This document shows, piece after piece, positions 7,411 to 12,220 of a DNA stretch of 12,220 nucleotides. Within the stretch, counting starts at the first letter, position 1. Every line of letters starts with the position of its first letter. Where the stretch lies: NCBI GenBank assembly GCA_020024075.1, contig JAHHUJ010000043.1, forward strand, positions 1 to 12,220. The letters run 5' to 3'. Source of the DNA: Psychrobacter sp. (GTDB lineage Bacteria; Pseudomonadota; Gammaproteobacteria; Pseudomonadales; Moraxellaceae). A model generated the notes under the pieces. That model had not been told where the DNA came from. It was given only the letters and a program-made list of their open reading frames with translations, and made no database searches. The position numbers were made by a program, and so were the translations under genes.

Positions 7411-7484
7411 AATATTTTTCCTGCCAAATACCTAATAATGTCTAGCATTTATTTACCAACTACTTTGTGTCCAATAACGTTAAA

Positions 7485-8435
7485 TTAGTTACCGGCTTTC
7501 TTATCAATTCTAGACAACATGACTTTAGATATTGATAAAACAAAAAAGGTTATAACAAATAGAATCAAGCCTAGATGTAGCAATGTCGAGATATGCATCG
7601 CACTTGAAGCTTCAGCAAATTCGTTAGCGATAGATGAGGTAATGGTGACCCCTGAGCCAAATAAATTGGGGTTGATGTTGTAGGTATTGCCCACCAAGAA
7701 AGTCACCGCCATGGTTTCACCCAGTGCACGACCCAATCCTAGAATGATACCGCCAACTACCCCAGCCTTAGTGTAAGGCAGGATAATCTTGTACATAACT
7801 TCCCATGTAGTCGCCCCAGCGCCATAAGCTGACTCTTTTAACAGCTCAGGTACTACGGAGAACACATCGCGCATAGTGGCTGCAATGAAAGGGATAATCA
7901 TGATGGCTAAGATTAAAGAAGCGGTAAAGATACCGATACCTAAAGGCGGACCTCCAAAAAGGCTCCCAATAATAGGGATAGGACCAAGATGATCAATTAA
8001 GAAAGGTTGAACATATTCGGCAAATAAAGGCGCTAATACGAAAAAGCCCCACATACCATAAATAATTGATGGGATACCTGCCAAAAGCTCTATCGCCATG
8101 CCCAGTGGTCTACGCAGAACAGCAGGACAAAGCTCAGTCAAAAAAATAGCAATACCAAAGCTGATTGGTACCGCGATTAAAATAGCGATAATAGAGGTAA
8201 CGATCGTACCGTAAATAGGAGCCAGAGCACCATATTCATCATTGACCGTACTCCAGTTTGAACTGGTATAAAAACCAAAACCAAACTCTTTAATACTTGG
8301 CCAGGCACCAATGACCAGTGAGATCATGATACCGCCCAAAGATATCAAGACTAGAAATGCAAAAAACTTTGTCAAATTGACAAAAAGAAAGTCATTTCTT
8401 TTTTGTTTTGCTAGTTGAGCTTGTAGGTCAGACAT
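7485..8435 (-). CDS. pstC: PstC, phosphate ABC transporter permease
   Basis: The second membrane subunit of the Pst importer. The 316 residues have a short basic cytosolic N-terminus, then about six membrane segments (roughly 22-44, 73-99, 115-138, 164-187, 223-247, 283-305). The EAA-type loop contacting PstB is at 201-230, ESAYGAGATTWEVMYKIILP followed by YTKAG. The family stretch GLGRALGETMAV follows, with the Arg-Glu pair seen in Pst permeases. LAGIPSIIYGMWGFF is also typical. The start codon follows GGGGAT at good spacing. Expression probably depends on readthrough of the hairpin in the 137-base gap after pstS, unless a separate promoter exists there. Confidence 0.96.
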   Translation of the reverse strand: MSDLQAQLAKQKRNDFLFVNLTKFFAFLVLISLGGIMISLVIGAWPSIKEFGFGFYTSSNWSTVNDEYGALAPIYGTIVTSIIAILIAVPISFGIAIFLTELCPAVLRRPLGMAIELLAGIPSIIYGMWGFFVLAPLFAEYVQPFLIDHLGPIPIIGSLFGGPPLGIGIFTASLILAIMIIPFIAATMRDVFSVVPELLKESAYGAGATTWEVMYKIILPYTKAGVVGGIILGLGRALGETMAVTFLVGNTYNINPNLFGSGVTITSSIANEFAEASSAMHISTLLHLGLILFVITFFVLSISKVMLSRIDKKAGN

Positions 8436-8497
8436 GGTATCCCCAACATTAAAAATATATAAACTTCTTTAAAGGTACTTGTATTTAAATACTTTAT

Positions 8498-8534
8498 TAA
8501 AAAGGCAAGCAAACGATAAATCATTTACTTGCCT
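8498..8534 (-). terminator. Intrinsic terminator/attenuator between pstS and pstC
   Basis: On the minus-strand RNA, AGGCAAGUAAAUGA (from 8534 to 8521) pairs over 14 bases, including two G-U wobbles, with the complementary arm from 8516 to 8503. The loop is UUUA, and five U follow. It starts 39 bases after the pstS stop. This is a textbook intrinsic terminator. It would let pstS be transcribed far more than pstC-pstA-pstB-phoU, with partial readthrough feeding the latter. Confidence 0.88.
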
Positions 8535-8572
8535 GTTGCTTAGCTCATTAACAATGACAAGTTAATGGCTAA

Positions 8573-9721
8573 TTATTTTGCGTTATAAACTGGCTTACCA
8601 TCAGCCCCTACAACCTTATTCCACTCAGCTTTAAATAAAGCCACTGCTTCGTCTGGGAATGGAACATAGTCTAAGTCTAAAGCTGCTTGATCACCTTCGT
8701 TATAAGCCCAGTTAAAGAAGTTCAATACGCCTGCTACTTTTTCAGGGTTTTCTGGGTTTTTATGTACTAGAATGAAGGTTGCTGCTGCAATTGGCCAAGC
8801 TTCAGCTGTGTCAGAGTTGGCAATAATTTTGTAGAAACCTTCTGATTTTGACCAGTCAACATTACCTGATGCAGCAAATGAGTCAGATGATGGCTGTACA
8901 ACATTACCAGCAGCGTTAACCATAGCAGCATGTGACATATTGTTTTGTTTAGCGTAAGCATACTCTACATAACCAATAGAGTTAGGCGCTTGTTTAACCA
9001 TGCCCGCTACGCCTTCATTACCTTTACCACCAACGCCTGTACCGGCTTTGTCTGTTGGCCACTCAACACTTTTGTCCACACCAACACTTGCCCAGTCACC
9101 AGATACTTCATTTAAATAGTAAGTGAAGTTAAAAGTAGTACCTGAACCGTCTGAGCGGTGAACCGTAGTGATTTTTGCATCAGGAAGTGCAAGGCCTTCG
9201 TTCAATGCAGCAATGGCTGGATCATTCCAGTTAGTAATCTTACCTAAGTAGATATCTGCTAAAACTTCACCACTTAGAACCAATTTGCCTGGCTCAACAC
9301 CTTCGATGTTAACTACTGGTACAACACCACCGATAACGGTTGGGAACTGGATAAGACCCGCTTCATTTAACTCCTCAGGAGTAAGAGGTGTATCTGAGGC
9401 ACCGAAATCTACGGTTTTGGCTTTAATTTGTTTCACACCACCAGAAGAACCGATAGAGTTATAGTTCACCTGACCTTTGGTAGCACCTTGGTAATCTGCT
9501 GACCATTTTTGGTAGATAGGTGCTGGGAAAGAAGCCCCTGCACCGCTCACATTCATTTCTACGCCTTCAATATCTTGATACTGATCTGTGCTACCTTCAG
9601 CAGCTCCAGTAGTTGCAGCAGCTGGGGTATCTTCAGTTGTCGCTGTATCATTTTCTGCTTTATTACAAGCCGATAAAGTAAGAGCGCTGGCTACGGCTAC
9701 AGCTAACAGTGAATAACGCAT
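8573..9721 (-). CDS. pstS: PstS, phosphate-binding lipoprotein
   Basis: The substrate-binding protein of the Pst importer; it captures phosphate in the periplasm and delivers it to PstC-PstA. The 382 residues begin with a lipoprotein signal peptide ending in the lipobox LSAC (lipidated Cys19). An Ala/Thr/Glu/Asp-rich linker follows to about residue 50, then the PBP fold. Phosphate-contacting residues match the E. coli set with a constant offset of 54: S64-F65 in GAGASFPAP, S92 in GSSGG, D110 in FGASDTPL, and R189, D191, S193, G194 and T195 in HRSDGSGTTF. GIGGKGNEG-type and GYVEYAYAKQNN stretches also match closely. The E. coli protein is soluble, so membrane anchoring through Cys19 is a difference. 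A strong AGGAGA lies before the ATG. First gene of the operon, with a candidate Pho box upstream and a terminator downstream. Confidence 0.97.
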   Translation of the reverse strand: MRYSLLAVAVASALTLSACNKAENDTATTEDTPAAATTGAAEGSTDQYQDIEGVEMNVSGAGASFPAPIYQKWSADYQGATKGQVNYNSIGSSGGVKQIKAKTVDFGASDTPLTPEELNEAGLIQFPTVIGGVVPVVNIEGVEPGKLVLSGEVLADIYLGKITNWNDPAIAALNEGLALPDAKITTVHRSDGSGTTFNFTYYLNEVSGDWASVGVDKSVEWPTDKAGTGVGGKGNEGVAGMVKQAPNSIGYVEYAYAKQNNMSHAAMVNAAGNVVQPSSDSFAASGNVDWSKSEGFYKIIANSDTAEAWPIAAATFILVHKNPENPEKVAGVLNFFNWAYNEGDQAALDLDYVPFPDEAVALFKAEWNKVVGADGKPVYNAK

Positions 9722-9834
9722 GGTCTCTCCTAAAAATTATATGTTTTATAAGTACAGAGCATTAACTTCAACTACTTGTACCTGAATTTTGAGTCCTTCA
9801 AAGTTTGCGAGGTACCCTTATTTGGAATGCCCTC

Positions 9835-9868
9835 ATTTTGACGTTTAAATATGACAGTTTGATGAAAT
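9835..9868 (-). promoter_or_regulatory. Candidate Pho box and -10 element upstream of pstS
   Basis: On the minus strand ATTTCATCAAACTGTCAT (9868-9851) contains one exact PhoB half-site CTGTCAT and, 11 bases earlier, a weaker ATTTCAT (5 of 7). This is the repeat spacing of the enterobacterial Pho box. Ten bases downstream lies CAAAAT (9840-9835), a 4 of 6 match to the -10 consensus at the distance expected when a Pho box replaces the -35. The pstS start is about 130 bases further on. This implies activation by phosphorylated PhoB when phosphate is scarce; phoB and phoR are not in the window. Confidence 0.6.
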
Positions 9869-10159
9869 ATTAATTAATTGTAAGGATTCAGTAACCTCAA
9901 CCAGTATGACTTTAGAAGAATTGTTAATAAAATTAACTAAATACAGAGATTTTTTACCTGTTTTTATAGCCATAATCTTTACATTATCTTGACCTATTAG
10001 AAAGGTAGGCTAAATCTATAGCCTGTAGACTACCGCCTCGATGTTTTGGTACAGACAATTTTATTTTGCTAACAGCGTGAGCCCTCAGCAACACGTTGTA
10101 ATCCCATAATCTAATTGCATACAGTTGTTCCAACCATTTATTAATTACAGGTACTCCCT
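9869..10159. other. Intergenic region between the pstS promoter and the rlpA-like gene
   Basis: These 291 bases are AT-rich, with no open frame that looks coding. The best promoter-like pair toward the rlpA-like gene is TTGACC (9989-9994) and TAAATC (10011-10016), 16 bases apart; the -10 is poor. A small inverted repeat GGCTA/TAGCC (10008-10012 with 10019-10023) overlaps it. An AGGT at 10148-10151 is the probable ribosome-binding site of the next gene. Nothing else is recognised. Confidence 0.4.
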
Positions 10160-10522
10160 ATGAAAAAACTTTTTATGCCAGTCACCCTTCTGTTAACCTT
10201 AATATTAACAGTGCCTGCCAATGCAGGTATGGCCTCATGGTACGGTCCAGGTTTTCATGGCAAAAGAACAGCGTCTGGGGCTATTTACAATATGTACGCT
10301 ATGACGGCAGCGCATAAGTCCCTACCTTTTGGTTCTAAAGTAAAAGTGACAAATTTAAATAACAACAAATCAGTGGTTGTGAAAATCAATGATCGTGGCC
10401 CATTTAAGCCAGGTCGTATTATCGACTTATCCAAAAAAGCCAACCAGATGATTAATTGCAACCTTTGTAAAGTAGATGTTGAGGTATTAAGCAAAGGTGA
10501 TGGCAAATACCGCAAACGTTAG
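10160..10522 (+). CDS. Small secreted RlpA-like double-psi beta-barrel protein, catalytic Glu replaced by Ala
   Basis: A 120-residue protein with a Sec signal peptide (hydrophobic core about 6-18, likely cleavage after ANA at 20-22) and no lipobox Cys, so it is probably periplasmic or secreted rather than a lipoprotein. The mature part is a single RlpA-like DPBB domain: ASWYGPGFHGKRTASG, MTAAHKSLPFG, VKVTNL, VVVKINDRGPF and GRIIDLSKKA. RlpA proteins are lytic transglycosylases that cut peptidoglycan strands lacking stem peptides at the septum. The reported P. aeruginosa residues Glu120, His131 and Asp157 align by spacing with Ala41, His52 and Asp78, so the catalytic Glu is absent. There is no SPOR domain to target denuded glycan. 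Two cysteines near the end (C100, C103) could form a disulphide. Activity is therefore doubtful; a glycan-binding or structural role is possible. It has its own terminator and stands alone. Confidence 0.85.
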   Translation: MKKLFMPVTLLLTLILTVPANAGMASWYGPGFHGKRTASGAIYNMYAMTAAHKSLPFGSKVKVTNLNNNKSVVVKINDRGPFKPGRIIDLSKKANQMINCNLCKVDVEVLSKGDGKYRKR

Positions 10523-10549
10523 TCTTTAATTTCAACAAACATTAACCAG

Positions 10550-10577
10550 CGCCAACTTTAGTAGTTGGCGTTTTTTT
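10550..10577 (+). terminator. Intrinsic terminator after the rlpA-like gene
   Basis: CGCCAACT (10550-10557) pairs with AGTTGGCG (10563-10570) around a 5-base loop, followed by seven T. It lies 28 bases after the stop codon and isolates the rlpA-like gene from the thiC leader. Confidence 0.93.
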
Positions 10578-10657
10578 ATGCAGTAAGCAGTACTAAGCAT
10601 TTGATAAGTTAAGAAAATACTTAAATTGAATTGAAGCCTGTTATTGCTTGCAAAGTT

Positions 10658-10666
10658 TGATAAGAT
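10658..10666 (+). promoter_or_regulatory. Candidate extended -10 promoter of the thiC leader
   Basis: TGATAAGAT has a TGn extension before TAAGAT (4 of 6 to TATAAT) and no clear -35. Transcription would start near 10673, a few bases before the first helix of the TPP aptamer, which is where a riboswitch promoter is expected. Confidence 0.45.
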
Positions 10667-10680
10667 AGACACATCATTAA

Positions 10681-10810
10681 GACTCGGGGTGCAGTCCTTC
10701 TATACCCAAACCATGCCTTTAGTTAATCCTATACCTATGGTAAATATAGAAGCGTTTGCTGAGACATCACCCGTTGAACCTGATGCGGTTAATACCGTCG
10801 TAGGAAAGTC
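10681..10810 (+). ncRNA. TPP riboswitch (THI element) upstream of thiC
   Basis: The conserved parts of the thiamine pyrophosphate aptamer are present in order: CGGGGTGC (10684-10691), GCTGAGA (10758-10764), the ACCC-TTGAACCTGAT block (10769-10783) and GGTTAATACCGTCGTAGGAA (10787-10806). Closing helix P1 is formed by GACT (10681-10684) and AGTC (10807-10810). About 60 bases between the first two blocks form an enlarged, optional P3 arm. TPP binding to such elements lowers expression of thiamine synthesis genes, and thiC follows. The 88-residue open frame that runs through this region (10644-10910) is not a gene. Confidence 0.96.
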
Positions 10811-11085
10811 ATTGCAACTCCTTAATACCTTATACAGACCTGTCAATCGTTACAGCTTACCAAGCTGCGATGTGCCGTACGTAATTATCAGCCCGCTTTT
10901 AGCGCTGTAATCTCCATCACTGCATAACCGCTGTTTTTATAAGCGCTAACCTTAGGTATCAACGGCTTAGGTATCATATCAACGGCCAAATACGACTATT
11001 TCTGCACTCACTGAGTCTTTATTTTTATCCAGTTTTGTTAAACCAACCTGGCATCGTGCCATTTGTATAAAATAAGGACACTCTC
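10811..11085 (+). promoter_or_regulatory. Long thiC leader between TPP aptamer and start codon
   Basis: About 275 bases separate the aptamer from thiC, and no GC-rich hairpin with a T-run was found, so control is probably at translation or by another mechanism. TCCTTA (10819-10824), just after the aptamer, is complementary to TAAGGA (11073-11078) at the thiC ribosome-binding site and could sequester it; with only six pairs at long range this is speculative. An inverted repeat TTAGCGCT/AGCGCTAA (10899-10906 with 10942-10949) and a direct repeat CTTAGGTATC (10951-10960 and 10966-10975) lie in between. No convincing open frame is present. Confidence 0.5.
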
Positions 11086-12220
11086 ATGAGTCACTCAGGA
11101 AATAACATTAAGACCCCTGCTCATCGCTCTAAAGCAGACGAGCGTTTTGATGAAGAAGCGCGCGACCTAACCCGTAGCCTACCTGCCTCAAAAAAAGTCT
11201 ATATCGAAGGCTCCCGCCCTGATATCCAAGTTCCCATGCGTGAAATTACGCTAACAGATACCCCAACTGGTGGCTTTGGCCTAGAAAACGGTGAAGAAAA
11301 CCCACCTTTTTATGTCTACGACACTTCTGGAGTTTATACCGACCCGAATGTCAAGATTGATCTAACCAAAGGGCTGCCCAAGCTACGTGAGAAATGGATT
11401 GAAGAGCGTGGCGAGACCGAGCGCTTAGACGGTCTATCTAGTAACTATGGCAAAGAACGTGCTCGCGACATCACCACCGCCAATATTCGCTTCGCCCATA
11501 TCGACAAGCCACGTCGTGCCAAGCCTGTCAACGGCAAAGCGGGTAATGTGACCCAAATGCATTATGCCCGCCGCGGTATTATTACCCCTGAGATGGAATA
11601 CATTGCCATTCGTGAAACTCAAAAGCAGCACGAGTTGACTGATATACGGCAACATGCTGGTGAAAGCTTCGGTGCCAATACCCCCAAAATCATTACCCCT
11701 GAATTTGTGCGTGACGAAGTGGCTGCTGGCCGAGCCATTATCCCTAATAACATCAACCACCCCGAATCTGAACCGATGATCATCGGGCGTAACTTCTTAG
11801 TGAAGATTAACGCCAACATCGGTAACTCAGCTCTTGGCTCAAGCATTGATGAAGAAGTGTCGAAGATGACCTGGGCTACCCGCTGGGGCGCGGATACCAT
11901 CATGGATTTATCTACTGGTAAGAATATTCATGAGACGCGCGAATGGATTATCCGTAACTCCCCTGTCCCTATCGGTACGGTCCCTATTTATCAGGCCCTT
12001 GAAAAAGTGGACGGCGTGGCAGAAGATTTAACTTGGGAGATCTTCCGCGATACGCTGATTGAACAAGCTGAACAAGGGGTAGATTACTTCACCATTCATG
12101 CCGGTGTGCTACTTCGCTATGTGCCATTAACCGCCAAACGCTTGACTGGTATCGTCTCCCGCGGCGGCTCTATCATGGCGCAGTGGTGCTTAGCACATCA
12201 CAAAGAAAGCTTCTTATACA
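11086..12220 (+). CDS. thiC: ThiC, phosphomethylpyrimidine synthase (3' end outside window)
   Basis: A radical-SAM enzyme that rearranges aminoimidazole ribotide to 4-amino-5-hydroxymethyl-2-methylpyrimidine phosphate, the pyrimidine half of thiamine. The window holds about 378 codons of a protein usually a little over 600 residues long. The N-terminal ThiC-associated region reads KKVYIEGSRPDIQVPMREI and PFYVYDTSGVYTDP. The barrel domain contains VTQMHYARRGIITPEMEYIA, NIGNSALGSSIDEEVSKM, WGADTIMDLSTGKNIHETRE, PVPIGTVPIYQALEKV and DYFTIHAGVLLRYVPLTA, all highly characteristic. The C-terminal Cys motif that holds the 4Fe-4S cluster lies beyond the window end. The ATG at 11086 follows AAGGA with 7 bases between. 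Expression is controlled by the TPP riboswitch upstream. The reading frame is open to the end of the window. Confidence 0.97.
   Translation, partial: MSHSGNNIKTPAHRSKADERFDEEARDLTRSLPASKKVYIEGSRPDIQVPMREITLTDTPTGGFGLENGEENPPFYVYDTSGVYTDPNVKIDLTKGLPKLREKWIEERGETERLDGLSSNYGKERARDITTANIRFAHIDKPRRAKPVNGKAGNVTQMHYARRGIITPEMEYIAIRETQKQHELTDIRQHAGESFGANTPKIITPEFVRDEVAAGRAIIPNNINHPESEPMIIGRNFLVKINANIGNSALGSSIDEEVSKMTWATRWGADTIMDLSTGKNIHETREWIIRNSPVPIGTVPIYQALEKVDGVAEDLTWEIFRDTLIEQAEQGVDYFTIHAGVLLRYVPLTAKRLTGIVSRGGSIMAQWCLAHHKESFLY

Noticed and set aside
7109..7435. 108-residue plus-strand frame antisense to pstA
   Set aside because: It is a shadow of the well-supported permease gene, with no ribosome-binding site or recognisable motif.
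10644..10910. 88-residue open frame upstream of thiC
   Set aside because: It runs straight through the conserved TPP aptamer, has no family resemblance and no good ribosome-binding site; the conservation here is RNA structure.
11434..11903. Minus-strand frames opposite thiC
   Set aside because: The plus-strand ThiC protein is unambiguous throughout; these are complementary-strand artefacts.

Overview
The window is a composite of DNA from two unrelated kinds of bacteria. From about position 1850 to the end, the DNA looks like a gammaproteobacterium of the Moraxellaceae, most likely Psychrobacter or a close relative. This is judged from the character of the HemC, ArgH, PstS, PhoU and ThiC proteins, the moderate GC content and the standard genetic code. 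From position 1 to about 1835 the DNA is visibly more AT-rich and uses TGA as tryptophan: three in-frame TGA codons fall at sensible Trp positions. This part is mollicute DNA (Mycoplasma/Spiroplasma-like). The junction lies inside a single long open frame on the minus strand that starts as hemC and continues in frame as the C-terminal two thirds of a mollicute UvrC. The simplest explanation is a chimeric contig or clone rather than a natural fusion, because the mollicute phosphodiesterase gene next to it could not be translated in a standard-code host.

Layout: (1) 1-153, tail of a mollicute membrane protein on the plus strand; (2) 150-620, mollicute YfcE/MJ0936-type phosphodiesterase on the minus strand, coupled to (3) a 5'-truncated uvrC, 620 to about 1834; (4) the junction; (5) 3'-truncated hemC, about 1835-2404, minus strand; (6) argH, 2642-4105, divergent from hemC, followed by a small yggX-type gene, 4215-4505, and a bidirectional terminator; (7) the phosphate-uptake operon pstS-pstC-pstA-pstB-phoU on the minus strand, 9721 down to 4667, with a candidate Pho box upstream and a strong hairpin terminator between pstS and pstC; (8) rlpA-like gene 10160-10522 with its own terminator; (9) a TPP riboswitch at about 10681-10810 and thiC from 11086, cut by the window end.

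The genuine gammaproteobacterial genes are core metabolism and housekeeping: tetrapyrrole synthesis (hemC), arginine synthesis (argH), iron/oxidative protection (yggX), high-affinity phosphate import with its PhoU regulator, a small secreted cell-wall protein, and thiamine synthesis under TPP control. The pst region is a complete importer: PstS lipoprotein captures phosphate, PstC/PstA form the inner-membrane channel, PstB hydrolyses ATP, and PhoU signals transporter state to the Pho regulon. No tRNA, rRNA, CRISPR array, insertion sequence or phage gene was recognised. I found no convincing new multi-gene system. The items most worth a second look are the inter-species junction, the RlpA-like protein that lacks its catalytic glutamate, and the RNA hairpins in the pst operon.
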